A model generated the notes under the pieces. It searched no databases. It saw nothing but the letters and a program-made list of their open reading frames with translations, and was not told where the DNA came from. Below, in pieces: positions 1-7,110 of a stretch of 15,392 nucleotides of DNA. Where the stretch lies: the NCBI GenBank assembly GCA_019235595.1, contig JAFAKI010000050.1, positions 1 to 15,392 on the forward strand. Direction: 5' to 3'. The stretch comes from Mucilaginibacter sp. Lineage in GTDB: Bacteria; Bacteroidota; Bacteroidia; Sphingobacteriales; Sphingobacteriaceae. How positions within the stretch are numbered: position 1 is the stretch's first letter; every line of letters begins with the position of its first letter. The position numbers and the translations under genes were made by a program.

Positions 1-789
1 TACCTTGATGAAACCGTAGATGCGGAATCAAATCCGGGTTATTCAAACGTCGCAGGCAAGCAAAATCCTTTTTATGCAGCCTACGGCTTTGACCCAAGTG
101 GTAACCCTACCGGTGTTTATTGGAGGGCAAACAACTTTGCCGTTACCGCAATGAAAAACTTGAATGATACTTTAAGATTGGTACAAATGTATTCGTTGGC
201 AGTTTCAGTTGACTCTCCGGCGACAGCTAAACCTACAGTAGTAAGGGGCAATATTTTTGGCGATCCAAAAGCAAAATCCAATACCTATACAAGTGGTGTT
301 GGGCCAGGTTTGTTGAAGACTGCGGCTTCGAACTCTGTATTATTTTCAGGCGCTGAGTCTTTATTTTTGCAGGCGGAGGCTGTTAATAAAGGTTTCCTTA
401 CGAGCACAGCGACTGCGCAATCTTTGTACGAAAGAGGTATTACAGCCTCATTCCTTGCTCTGGGTTTGAAAGCTACGGATGCGGCAACATATTTTGCGCA
501 ACCGCTTAATAACGTGAACTGGGTTGCTTCAACAGATAAAGAAGTCGCAATAATCACTCAGAAATGGATTGCATTGAACGGTTATTTTAATAACGAGGCC
601 TGGAATGAATATAGAAGAACAGGATATCCGGTTCACCCTTCTACAATTGACCCGGCTTCGGTTTCCACAACAGGCACCTATCCAACAAGAATACTTTATC
701 CTTTGTCTGAGTTAAATACTAACGCAACCAACCTGGGAAAAGAAGGAACAATTGACGTGTTCAACACGAAAATATTTTGGGCCAAATAA
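1..789 (+). CDS. SusD-like_2 family outer-membrane lipoprotein, 3' part only
   Basis: The reading frame is open from base 1 to the TAA at 787-789, so this is the last 262 residues of a gene that begins upstream; the first in-frame ATG (151) is internal. The visible part starts with the NPGYSN...KQNPF region and continues with an AESLFLQAEA helix and an ITQKWIALNGYF segment followed by NEAWNEYRRTGYP. That order is typical of the C-terminal half of SusD/RagB proteins of the SusD-like_2 type (established family knowledge). Such proteins are surface lipoproteins that sit as a lid on a SusC TonB-dependent transporter and capture its ligand. A susC gene is therefore expected just upstream, outside the window. 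The following lipoprotein gene starts 25 bases downstream and probably shares the transcript. The ligand cannot be told from this fragment. Confidence 0.9.
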   Translation, partial: YLDETVDAESNPGYSNVAGKQNPFYAAYGFDPSGNPTGVYWRANNFAVTAMKNLNDTLRLVQMYSLAVSVDSPATAKPTVVRGNIFGDPKAKSNTYTSGVGPGLLKTAASNSVLFSGAESLFLQAEAVNKGFLTSTATAQSLYERGITASFLALGLKATDAATYFAQPLNNVNWVASTDKEVAIITQKWIALNGYFNNEAWNEYRRTGYPVHPSTIDPASVSTTGTYPTRILYPLSELNTNATNLGKEGTIDVFNTKIFWAK

Positions 790-814
790 TATTTGAATCA
801 TAATTTTAAAGAAA

Positions 815-1756
815 ATGAAAAAGAAAATATATTTAATCGCCACGATCCTCCTGTCAGGGGCAGTGCTTTTACTAAGCTCGTGCCTTAAGGACCCGAGGTA
901 TGTAGATTTCAGCAAGGGCGGAACCGTAGTGGATTTCCCCTTAGGTGGCTTAGCTCATTTCGGTGATGATGCTATTACCGAAGCACCAGACTCTACCGGA
1001 ACTATTGTAAGGCAATTTGCCGTTAACGTAGCGTCGCCAAACCCAACAACAAGTGCGACTACGCTTACGCTGGCTGTTGATACCACTATTGTAGCAGCAT
1101 ACAATGCTAGTCAAACAGCGATCAACTATCTTGTTATGCCAGCTGCCGCTTATTCTTTCACTACTACTACTATAACTATACCTGGAGGTAAGCTTTCTGC
1201 TGCTACTTCAGTTACATTTCACAAAAACCTGTTGGATCCTTCAAAAAGCTACATGCTGCCTATAAGAATTACCAGCACTACGGCCGGCAAGATCAGTGGA
1301 AATATGAATATTCATTATTACCACTTTATCGGTAATGATTTTGCAGGTGTTTACGAACGTTATTATACCAGGTGGAGTAATGGTGACACGACGACTGCTC
1401 CTTCAACCCCACGTACAGACTTGGGATCAGCTGTATTCAACCCGGTAAGCCCTACTGAGTTTACTGTACAAACAAATTATTATACCCAGCCAAATTACGA
1501 TGTTACCTTTACTAAAACAGGTAACGGAGCATCAGCGGTGTACTCCAATTGGGCTATTCGGTTCTTACCGGCTGATGTTGCTCCGGGAACAACCTGGGGT
1601 ACTAACATAACGGTTACAATACCTCCGCAATTCTTGCCGAAGGCATTTAAGTTTGACCCTAATGCGAAATATACGTATGCGCAATCATTGCAATTGTTCA
1701 GGTTTTATTTCCATACGGCGACGAGGGCCATTATCGACGATTTTGTCCATCATTAA
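815..1756 (+). CDS. DUF1735-type surface lipoprotein (SusCD-associated)
   Basis: A 313-residue protein with a lipoprotein signal: a KKK start, a hydrophobic core and the lipobox LLSSC with Cys23 as the lipidated residue. The mature start, CLKDPRYVDF followed by a glycine-rich stretch, resembles the N-terminal DUF1735 (BT_3987-like) module found in lipoproteins encoded beside SusC/SusD. The Lys-Asp close to the lipid Cys resembles surface-export signals described in Bacteroidota lipoproteins, so cell-surface location is inferred. The middle is Thr/Ala/Ser-rich, consistent with beta-sandwich modules. The C-terminus has no catalytic motif that I recognise. It begins 25 bases after the SusD-like gene and is followed by a terminator, so it is the last gene of that unit. 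The probable role is ligand binding at the surface or an accessory function for the upstream SusCD pair; the ligand is unknown. Confidence 0.8.
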   Translation: MKKKIYLIATILLSGAVLLLSSCLKDPRYVDFSKGGTVVDFPLGGLAHFGDDAITEAPDSTGTIVRQFAVNVASPNPTTSATTLTLAVDTTIVAAYNASQTAINYLVMPAAAYSFTTTTITIPGGKLSAATSVTFHKNLLDPSKSYMLPIRITSTTAGKISGNMNIHYYHFIGNDFAGVYERYYTRWSNGDTTTAPSTPRTDLGSAVFNPVSPTEFTVQTNYYTQPNYDVTFTKTGNGASAVYSNWAIRFLPADVAPGTTWGTNITVTIPPQFLPKAFKFDPNAKYTYAQSLQLFRFYFHTATRAIIDDFVHH

Positions 1757-1775
1757 TCTAAAAAGCTCTTTTTAT

Positions 1776-1805
1776 AAAGGCCCTGATTTTTCAGGGCCTT
1801 TTTTT
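1776..1805 (+). terminator. Rho-independent terminator after the SusD/DUF1735 unit
   Basis: A perfect 11-base-pair stem (1776-1786 with 1791-1801, core GGCCCTGA/TCAGGGCC) closes a four-base T loop and runs into a T tract ending at 1805. It lies 20 bases after the stop of the DUF1735-type gene. It separates that operon from the next gene, which has its own promoter-like element. Confidence 0.9.
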
Positions 1806-1838
1806 GTACCCTTAAATAGAGTTGAACAATATGTAAAA

Positions 1839-1870
1839 TTTGTTTGGATGTGTTTGAAGTGCTACCTTAG
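1839..1870 (+). promoter_or_regulatory. Predicted Bacteroidota-type promoter for the 1888 gene
   Basis: TTTG at 1839-1842, a 20-base spacer and TACCTTAG at 1863-1870 fit the Bacteroidota consensus TTTG-N19/21-TAnnTTTG with one mismatch in the -7 box. The start codon at 1888 would give a leader of roughly ten bases. Its position just after a strong terminator supports independent transcription of the next gene. Confidence 0.5.
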
Positions 1871-1887
1871 GCACAAACTAAACTCTT

Positions 1888-2847
1888 ATGAAAAAATTCT
1901 TATTCATGCTGCTTACCGGTTTGTCGGTAGCCACACTTGCAAATGCACAGATTAATTCCATTAAAGGCTCAGTTAAAGACGACAAGGGTAATCCGTTGAG
2001 TTTCGTTTTTGTAGGTGATGATCAATACAAAAATGCTGTATTTAGCGATGTATCAGGAGATTTTACCATACCCGTCTCTGCTGATTCAAAATTGAAATTC
2101 GAGCTGAAAGGGTATGAGGATATGTTGATCGATGTAAGTAAAAACAGTAACAACTTTCAGATTGTAATGCGGTCTACCAGTCAGGGTAGTTCTACTGCTG
2201 CACTAAGCACTCAAAGCAGAAGCGACACAGCACTTCAGCGTCCTAACGATGTGGATTTCATGCAGCTGCCGGGTCATCAGAAGGGCCAGTTGCATGGTAG
2301 CAGATATTTGTACGTCAATTTTGTGCATGGCTTCGTTTTGAACGCATCTGACGTGTTGTTCCATCATCCGGATTATTTGTTCGATTACGATAAATTAGAG
2401 GGTAAGCTCTTGTATACGAGTAATATGACAACAGTTAATGAAGTAAGCTGGGACCAAACAAAGTCGTTTACGCTCTATAGCAGCAATGGGGAACGCCTTG
2501 ATTTCGAAAAAGTGCCTGCAATTGATAATTCGCATTTCTCCCAGGTAATTGCATCGGGCAAGAAGTATAAAATTTATAAGCTTATCAAAACCAAATTTGT
2601 AAGAGCAGATTATGTGAATAACGGTATGGCGGCACATGGAAATGACTATGACGAGTACCTGGATGACGCCGACTATTATTTTTTTGATGTGCAGGCCAGC
2701 CAATTGAAGAAAATGTCGCCGAGAAAGAAAGCAATTAAAGAAGTCTTTGCGAAAGAGGCAGATAAGGTTAATAAATATCTTTCCGATAACTCTGGGGATA
2801 TTAATGATGCTTATTTAAACAAATTAGTCGATTTCATGAATCAATAA
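1888..2847 (+). CDS. Exported protein with carboxypeptidase-like regulatory domain, function unknown
   Basis: A 319-residue protein with a signal peptide ending ATLANA|Q at residues 20/21. Residues about 22-95 (INSIKGSVKDDKGNPL, then a SDVSGDFTI strand and an LKGYED turn) match the carboxypeptidase regulatory-like beta-sandwich, the module that also heads SusC proteins. Here no TonB box, plug or barrel follows. A Ser/Thr-rich linker (about 95-120) leads to a domain of roughly 200 residues that I do not recognise. It is rich in aromatic and acidic residues (for example DYDEYLDDADYYFFD near residue 255) and ends in a charged helix. It is expected in the periplasm or at the outer membrane. It is flanked by terminators on both sides, so it is probably a single-gene unit. 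No catalytic motif is evident. Confidence 0.75.
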   Translation: MKKFLFMLLTGLSVATLANAQINSIKGSVKDDKGNPLSFVFVGDDQYKNAVFSDVSGDFTIPVSADSKLKFELKGYEDMLIDVSKNSNNFQIVMRSTSQGSSTAALSTQSRSDTALQRPNDVDFMQLPGHQKGQLHGSRYLYVNFVHGFVLNASDVLFHHPDYLFDYDKLEGKLLYTSNMTTVNEVSWDQTKSFTLYSSNGERLDFEKVPAIDNSHFSQVIASGKKYKIYKLIKTKFVRADYVNNGMAAHGNDYDEYLDDADYYFFDVQASQLKKMSPRKKAIKEVFAKEADKVNKYLSDNSGDINDAYLNKLVDFMNQ

Positions 2848-2869
2848 AATTGATCGAGATAGAATATAA

Positions 2870-2905
2870 AACGGCTCTGGTTTAATATCAGAGCCGTTCT
2901 TTTTT
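2870..2905. terminator. Terminator hairpin usable from both strands
   Basis: AACGGCTCTG at 2870-2879 pairs perfectly with CAGAGCCGTT at 2889-2898 around a nine-base loop. On the plus strand a C and six T follow (2899-2905). On the minus strand a T-rich run follows as well (complement of the A-rich bases just before 2870). It lies between the convergent genes ending at 2847 (plus) and 2918 (minus), so it can end both transcripts. Confidence 0.85.
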
Positions 2906-2917
2906 AATTAGTTCGAT

Positions 2918-3328
2918 TTACTTTTTATCCGCGCTATATTTCCCCGGGCCTACAAATAGTAATCCTGCAAACATAACGGCGTCTTCGATCGCGTGCGATG
3001 CATTCATGATACCGCCTTCGGGACCATGGAGGCTAACTAAGGCTGCAATAATCAAGTTGATCAGTAATAGTAAACATACGGGTCTGAAGGCAAGGCCGAT
3101 AATCAATAAAAAGCCACCTACAGCTTCAGTTAATGCACATAAAAGCCCCCAAACCACTGGCCAGAAGTGGATTCCAACCACATGGGTTGAAACTCCGAGC
3201 ATTTCCCAAGTCTTTACGCCACCCTGTAATTTTGGAAAGCCGTGATAAATGAACATAATGCCCAGCCCGATACGAATAATTAATAAGCCGAAATTTTTGT
3301 AATTACCTAGATTGCTGAAAAGTGCCAT
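2918..3328 (-). CDS. DoxX family membrane protein
   Basis: A 136-residue, strongly hydrophobic protein with about four predicted membrane helices (near 12-32, 52-77, 78-98 and 112-130). The first helix region reads RIGLGIMFIYHGFPKLQGG followed by a Trp a few residues later. That R..LG..F..HG..KL.GG pattern is the hallmark of the DoxX/DoxD-like family (established knowledge), small inner-membrane proteins with varied or unknown roles, some linked to redox or thiosulfate metabolism. Length is normal for the family. It is on the same strand as the LD-carboxypeptidase gene, 105 bases downstream of it, so co-transcription is possible. The 105-base gap is AT-rich, with no hairpin and only weak promoter-like matches, so an independent promoter can be neither shown nor excluded. 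A specific substrate or partner cannot be assigned. Confidence 0.85.
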   Translation of the reverse strand: MALFSNLGNYKNFGLLIIRIGLGIMFIYHGFPKLQGGVKTWEMLGVSTHVVGIHFWPVVWGLLCALTEAVGGFLLIIGLAFRPVCLLLLINLIIAALVSLHGPEGGIMNASHAIEDAVMFAGLLFVGPGKYSADKK

Positions 3329-3433
3329 TTTTAGAGATGAAAGGGTCAGTTAATTAGTGATTAATTTTTATAAAGTTATTTACAAAAAAATCAATTTTAA
3401 AATAAGAGGGTATTAAATTAAAGTGAAAGAAGA

Positions 3434-4387
3434 TTACAGGTTAGTGTAGTTAGCGATGACCTGCGTCGAGCCAACTTTAATTGTAAGTCTTCGCCCGAAA
3501 ATTAACGACTGATTATCTGAGATATGCCCAGCCGGGAAATCAAAGCAGACAGGATAATCGTAGGTTTTCACTACTTCCATAATGATTTCGGGTACGGTTT
3601 GGCCAAAAGGTATATCGTTATCCTTAAGATCGGTGAACCCTCCCACAATTAAACCGGCCAGGTTTTTCAGTTTGCCGGCGCGGTCAAGGGCGCGTATCAT
3701 CCGGTCGATGGAGTACAGATATTCGCCCACATCTTCAATAAAAAGTATTTTCCCGTCGTAATCATAATCGGATACTGATCCGAGCACTGCAACCAGCAGG
3801 CTCAGGTTGCCGCCGATCAAGACACCTGTCGTTTCTCCTAAACGGTTTAAATCATGAACGCTGAGTTGATAGCTTAATTCTTCGCCAAATAAAGCTTTGC
3901 GCAGCGTGTCGATGGAGTATTTTGACGCATCCGGAATATTCACCGGCATTTGGCCGTGTATGGTCTGAGCCTGATAATTGGCAAAAAGATGGGCGTGCAG
4001 CACCGTTATATCGCTAAAGCCAACAACCCATTTAGGGTTAGCAGCGAATCTGCTGAAATCAATTTTATCTATTATTCGCACCGTGCCATATCCTCCGCGT
4101 GCCGCTATAATGGCCTTTATGCTGTCATCATCTATAAATCGGTGCAAATCCTTTGCCCTCAAGTCGTCATCGCCTGCAAACTGATGGTAGGATGCATTTA
4201 CTGTTTCACCAATCACCACTTCCAGTCCCCATGATGTCAGCAAGGCGACCGCATCGTCCATTGGCTTTGGGAGTTTTTTAGCCGGACAGGTGATAGCTAT
4301 TTTGTCTCCTTTTTTTAAATATGGAATCTCTTTTAATCCGGAAGTCCGATAGTCTGTAAGTTCGTAAGTAGTAGCAGGTTTATTCAT
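3434..4387 (-). CDS. LD-carboxypeptidase (peptidase family S66, LdcA/MccF-like)
   Basis: A 317-residue serine carboxypeptidase of the S66 family, which removes the terminal D-Ala from murein tetrapeptides during peptidoglycan recycling; MccF relatives instead cleave microcin-like adducts. The catalytic residues are visible: nucleophile Ser125 in GFSDITVLH, Glu218 in LFIEDVGEYLYSIDRM, and His288 in DFPAGHISD. Also present are the family's ARGGYG turn (96-101) and GGNLSLL (192-198). No signal peptide is seen, so it should act in the cytoplasm. The conserved fold begins near residue 21 (IPYLKKGDKIAI). Residues 6-17 are encoded by a degenerate 8-base tandem repeat and look like an appended, non-conserved extension. 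No other ATG lies between 4387 and the conserved part, so the ATG is kept, but the true start is less certain than the function. LdcA versus MccF activity cannot be separated here. Confidence 0.88.
   Translation of the reverse strand: MNKPATTYELTDYRTSGLKEIPYLKKGDKIAITCPAKKLPKPMDDAVALLTSWGLEVVIGETVNASYHQFAGDDDLRAKDLHRFIDDDSIKAIIAARGGYGTVRIIDKIDFSRFAANPKWVVGFSDITVLHAHLFANYQAQTIHGQMPVNIPDASKYSIDTLRKALFGEELSYQLSVHDLNRLGETTGVLIGGNLSLLVAVLGSVSDYDYDGKILFIEDVGEYLYSIDRMIRALDRAGKLKNLAGLIVGGFTDLKDNDIPFGQTVPEIIMEVVKTYDYPVCFDFPAGHISDNQSLIFGRRLTIKVGSTQVIANYTNL
4339..4370 (+). repeat. Degenerate 8-base tandem repeat, block A (inside the LD-carboxypeptidase start)
   Basis: On the plus strand four adjacent octamers can be read: CGGAAGTC, CGATAGTC, TGTAAGTT, CGTAAGTA. 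All are close to CGAAAGTC. They lie inside the 5' coding end of the minus-strand LD-carboxypeptidase gene (about residues 6-17). A matching block in opposite orientation lies about 40 bases away. Confidence 0.6.
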
Positions 4388-4408
4388 GATCTATTAAAAA
4401 GACAGAAA

Positions 4409-4444
4409 TTCTTTCGGACTTTCGGTCTTCCCGTCTTTCCGACT
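4409..4444 (-). repeat. Degenerate 8-base tandem repeat, block B (intergenic, inverted relative to block A)
   Basis: Read on the plus strand the units are TTCTTTCG, GACTTTCG, GTCTTCCC, GTCTTTCC and a partial GACT. The reverse complement of GACTTTCG is CGAAAGTC, the same consensus as block A on the other strand. The block fills the gap between the divergent LD-carboxypeptidase and metG genes and ends ten bases before the metG -7 box. Confidence 0.6.
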
Positions 4445-4453
4445 AAAATAAAT

Positions 4454-4461
4454 TATCTTTG
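4454..4461 (+). promoter_or_regulatory. -7 box of the metG promoter
   Basis: TATCTTTG matches the Bacteroidota -7 consensus TAnnTTTG exactly and is followed by CAC. No good TTTG lies 19-21 bases upstream; that position is occupied by the pyrimidine-rich octamer repeat. The -33 element is therefore degenerate or supplied by repeat-derived sequence. Confidence 0.6.
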
Positions 4462-4464
4462 CAC

Positions 4465-4480
4465 TCCGCCAGCCGGCGGA
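4465..4480 (+). other. GC-rich hairpin in the metG leader (REP-like palindrome)
   Basis: TCCGCC (4465-4470) pairs perfectly with GGCGGA (4475-4480) around the loop AGCC. It starts a few bases after the predicted -7 box and ends four bases before the ATG at 4485 (19 before the ATG at 4500). It would thus form at the very 5' end of the metG mRNA. From memory, similar CCGCC-loop-GGCGG palindromes occur between genes in Bacteroidota genomes, so this may be a dispersed element and not a metG-specific regulator. Confidence 0.6.
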
Positions 4481-4484
4481 ACGC

Positions 4485-6572
4485 ATGCAATTTAATACAA
4501 TGTCACAACTTAATAAATTTAAAAGATATACGATCACCTCGGCACTGCCATATGCCAATGGCCCATTACACATCGGTCATTTGGCCGGTGCTTATTTGCC
4601 GGCAGATATTTTTGTAAGATATCTTCGGCTCAAAAAGAAGGATGTAGTGTACATATGCGGCTCCGATGAGCATGGCGCAGCCATCACCATAAAAGCAAAA
4701 AAAGAGGGCACCACACCACAGGCTATTATTGATAAGTATCATGCCCAGATCAAAAAAAGCTTTGAGGAGTTTGGCATATCGTTCGATATTTATCACCGCA
4801 CGTCTTCGGCAATTCATCACGATCTGTCGAAAGAGTTCTTTTTGAACCTGTATGAAAAAGGCGAATTTGTAGAAAAATACTCCGAGCAATATTTTGATGA
4901 GGATTTCCAGCAGTTTTTGGCCGACCGCTATATTGTGGGCACGTGCCCAAATTGCAGCAATCCGAATGCATACGGTGATCAGTGCGAGAACTGCGGTACA
5001 TCGCTTAATCCAACGGATCTGATCAATCCGATATCTACTCTTAGCGGTAAGCCGCCGGTATTAAAACCAACCAAGCACTGGTATTTACCTTTGGATAAAT
5101 ATCAGCCATGGCTGGAAAAATGGATCGACACAAAGGAAGATGAGTGGAAGGTAAATGTTTTTGGGCAATGTAAGTCATGGCTTAAATCGGGTCTGCAACC
5201 ACGTTCTATGACCCGTGATCTGGATTGGGGAATTGATGTGCCACTGGAAGAAGCAAAAGGCAAAAAGTTGTATGTGTGGATGGATGCGCCTATTGGTTAT
5301 ATCTCTGCTACAAAACAGTGGGCTATCGATCACGGCAAAGATTGGAAATTGTATTGGAAAAAGCAGGAAAGAGAAGAGGATGAGACTTGCCTGATCCATT
5401 TTATTGGGAAAGATAACATTGTTTTTCATTGCATTATTTTCCCGGCCATTTTGCGGGCGCATGGCGAATATGTTTTACCGCAGAATGTCCCCGCCAATGA
5501 GTTTTTAAATCTGGAGGGCGATAAGCTTTCTACCTCACGCAATCATGCAGTCTGGCTTCACGAATATTTGGAAGAATTCCCTGACAAACAGGATGAATTG
5601 CGTTATGTGCTGACGTCAATATTACCGGAAACCAGCGACAGCGAGTTTACCTGGAAAGATTACCAGGCCCGTGTGAATAATGAGCTGGTAGCTATCCTCG
5701 GGAACTTTGTGAATAGGGTGATGATACTGATGCACAAGTTTTTTGATGGTAAGATTGAGAGCGCTGAAGGCCAGGTTAGCCTTAAGGACGAAGGAATAAA
5801 TACCGAACTCGGCCGTTTTTATGACGAATTGGAGCGCAACCTGGAGAATTACAAGTTTCGCCAGGGCATGCAGACAGTAATGGATATTGCCCGTTTGGGT
5901 AACCGTTATCTGACAGAAAAAGAGCCATGGAAAACCATAAAAACCAACCCGGATGATGCTAAACTCGCCCTGCACAATTGTTTGGTACTGATTGGTCACC
6001 TGGCGGCTTGTTTGCAGCCATTTTTGCCAGCCACAGCAAAGAAAATATTGACCATGCTTAACTGGCATTCGGATCAGATTGGTTTTGAAGAGGCTGTTGT
6101 ATTCAGGAATGCTCATCAGCTAAATGAGCCCTCATTACTATTCGAAAAGGTAGAAGACGCTACAATAGACGCACAAATAGAAAAACTAAATTCCAAAAAG
6201 CAGCCTTCGGCACCGACGCAATCTGCGCCGGTTCAACCGGCTAAAGCCAATATCAATTATGAGGCTTTTGCTACCATGGATATCCGTGTGGGAACTATAC
6301 TGACGGCTGAAAAGGTAGCCAAAACTAAAAAGTTGCTTAAACTAACTATTGATACCGGAATTGATCAGCGCACTGTAGTATCTGGTTTGGCCGAGCAATA
6401 TGAGCCAGGAGCAATCGTTGGACGAAAGGTAAGCATACTTGTAAACCTTGAGCCGCGCGAGATAAAAGGTATACTTTCTCAGGGAATGATATTAATGGCC
6501 GAAGACAATGAAGGAAAGTTAAGCTTTGTATCTACGGCAGATGGCCTGCACAATGGCTCGGTTATAAGATAA
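4485..6572 (+). CDS. metG: Methionyl-tRNA synthetase, with C-terminal tRNA-binding domain
   Basis: A 695-residue cytoplasmic class I aminoacyl-tRNA synthetase that charges tRNA-Met with methionine using ATP. The HIGH signature (HIGH, 29-32) follows ITSALPYANGPL. The KMSKS-equivalent is KLSTS (347-351) in EGDKLSTSRN. The inserted zinc knuckle has Cys154, Cys157, Cys167 and Cys170. The helical anticodon-binding part spans about 400-560. A Pro/Gln/Ala-rich linker (about 570-590) joins a C-terminal OB-fold tRNA-binding domain (about 591-695, containing MDIRVGTILTAEKV), which usually mediates dimerisation. The length agrees with E. coli-type MetG. Two starts are possible. The ATG at 4485 follows the leader hairpin directly. 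The ATG at 4500 has the AT-rich upstream context usual in this phylum and would give 690 residues; I think it slightly more likely, but keep the longer frame here. No domain is missing. Confidence 0.97.
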   Translation: MQFNTMSQLNKFKRYTITSALPYANGPLHIGHLAGAYLPADIFVRYLRLKKKDVVYICGSDEHGAAITIKAKKEGTTPQAIIDKYHAQIKKSFEEFGISFDIYHRTSSAIHHDLSKEFFLNLYEKGEFVEKYSEQYFDEDFQQFLADRYIVGTCPNCSNPNAYGDQCENCGTSLNPTDLINPISTLSGKPPVLKPTKHWYLPLDKYQPWLEKWIDTKEDEWKVNVFGQCKSWLKSGLQPRSMTRDLDWGIDVPLEEAKGKKLYVWMDAPIGYISATKQWAIDHGKDWKLYWKKQEREEDETCLIHFIGKDNIVFHCIIFPAILRAHGEYVLPQNVPANEFLNLEGDKLSTSRNHAVWLHEYLEEFPDKQDELRYVLTSILPETSDSEFTWKDYQARVNNELVAILGNFVNRVMILMHKFFDGKIESAEGQVSLKDEGINTELGRFYDELERNLENYKFRQGMQTVMDIARLGNRYLTEKEPWKTIKTNPDDAKLALHNCLVLIGHLAACLQPFLPATAKKILTMLNWHSDQIGFEEAVVFRNAHQLNEPSLLFEKVEDATIDAQIEKLNSKKQPSAPTQSAPVQPAKANINYEAFATMDIRVGTILTAEKVAKTKKLLKLTIDTGIDQRTVVSGLAEQYEPGAIVGRKVSILVNLEPREIKGILSQGMILMAEDNEGKLSFVSTADGLHNGSVIR

Positions 6573-6693
6573 TATGCAGATGCGTGGATGTGCAAATATG
6601 CAGATGAACAAATGTCAATTAACTTGTATAAGAGCGTTTTTGTAATTTAACTGTTTAATTCGCACATTTGCACATCAAAAAATTTGCACATCC
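6572..6693. repeat. Short dispersed repeats between metG and tRNA-Arg
   Basis: ATATGCAGATG occurs at 6572-6582 and again at 6596-6606. GGATGTGCAAAT at 6586-6597 recurs in inverted orientation as ATTTGCACATCC at 6682-6693, with a third variant, CATTTGCACATC, at 6665-6676. The inner 55 bases show no such units. The right-hand copies lie directly before the tRNA gene. This looks like a dispersed intergenic repeat family of 11-12-base units and not a regulatory site of metG. Confidence 0.6.
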
Positions 6694-6699
6694 GCAAAT

Positions 6700-6771
6700 G
6701 GCCTCGTAGTTCAATGGATAGAATAGAAGTTTCCTAAACTTTAGATATGAGTTCGATTCTCGTCGGGGCTA
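6700..6771 (+). tRNA. tRNA-Arg, anticodon CCT
   Basis: The cloverleaf folds fully by eye. The acceptor stem is GGCCTCG (6700-6706) with CGGGGCT (6764-6770), including two G-U pairs. The D stem is GTTC/GAAT around AATGGATA. The anticodon stem is GAAGT/ACTTT with loop TTCCTAA, anticodon CCT at 6733-6735, which reads the AGG codon. A four-base variable loop follows, then the T stem ATGAG/CTCGT with loop TTCGATT. The discriminator is A6771. CCA is not encoded. A possible promoter is TTTG at 6639-6642, 20 bases before CACATTTG, but the latter lies within a repeat unit, so this is weak. A terminator follows at once. Confidence 0.95.
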
Positions 6772-6778
6772 CTTAACG

Positions 6779-6806
6779 AAACGCGCTTATCGGCGCGTTT
6801 TCTATT
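6779..6806 (+). terminator. Rho-independent terminator of the tRNA-Arg gene
   Basis: AAACGCGC (6779-6786) pairs perfectly with GCGCGTTT (6793-6800) around a six-base loop, and is followed by a T-rich run. It begins eight bases after the tRNA discriminator base. Confidence 0.85.
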
Positions 6807-6810
6807 TTTA

Positions 6811-7053
6811 TGGCCGTAATAAAATGATATGCAGGTAATTGGCCTATTTGAAAAGGAGGTTTGAAATTCACAAATAAGAATTTGTACAAATTTTAAGTCG
6901 AGGCTATTTTATGCTTAGATTGCTATTCCTTCGCATTTCTTTAGCGTTCGATTTCTTTTTAAGTTCGCTTGTTGTTGCGATTTATATACCCAAGTCTGAT
7001 TATTATAATATTTGTTGCCAATTTCTTATTTTCCTACTATTTTCTCATTCGTA
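6811..7053. other. AT-rich non-coding stretch
   Basis: Between the tRNA terminator and the next promoter-like element lie about 240 AT-rich bases with long pyrimidine runs. No convincing gene is seen. A small inverted repeat, ACAAAT/ATTTGT, lies at 6870-6885. No second copy of the tRNA 3' end that would mark an integration site was found by eye. Confidence 0.5.
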
Positions 7054-7084
7054 TTTGTATTTTCAAATATTTGAAATACCTTTA
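7054..7084 (+). promoter_or_regulatory. Predicted promoter for the 7111 gene
   Basis: TTTG at 7054-7057, a 19-base spacer and TACCTTTA at 7077-7084 match the Bacteroidota promoter consensus with one mismatch at the last base of the -7 box. The expected leader is about 20 bases before the TTG start at 7111. Confidence 0.5.
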
Positions 7085-7110
7085 ATATCGAACCAATTTT
7101 ACCTTTTTAA

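Noticed and set aside
1653..1955. Frameshift at the end of the DUF1735-type gene, suggested by an overlapping open frame
   Set aside because: The original frame ends normally 20 bases before a strong terminator, and the alternative frame runs through that terminator with no recognisable protein.
4339..4444. CRISPR-like array around 4339-4444
   Set aside because: The units are 8 bases long, adjacent and degenerate, with no spacers and no cas genes.
6853..6863. Perfect Shine-Dalgarno-like AAGGAGGT followed directly by TTG
   Set aside because: The spacing to the TTG is zero, the frame that follows is only a dozen codons, and genes in this window do not use such ribosome sites. It is most likely chance.
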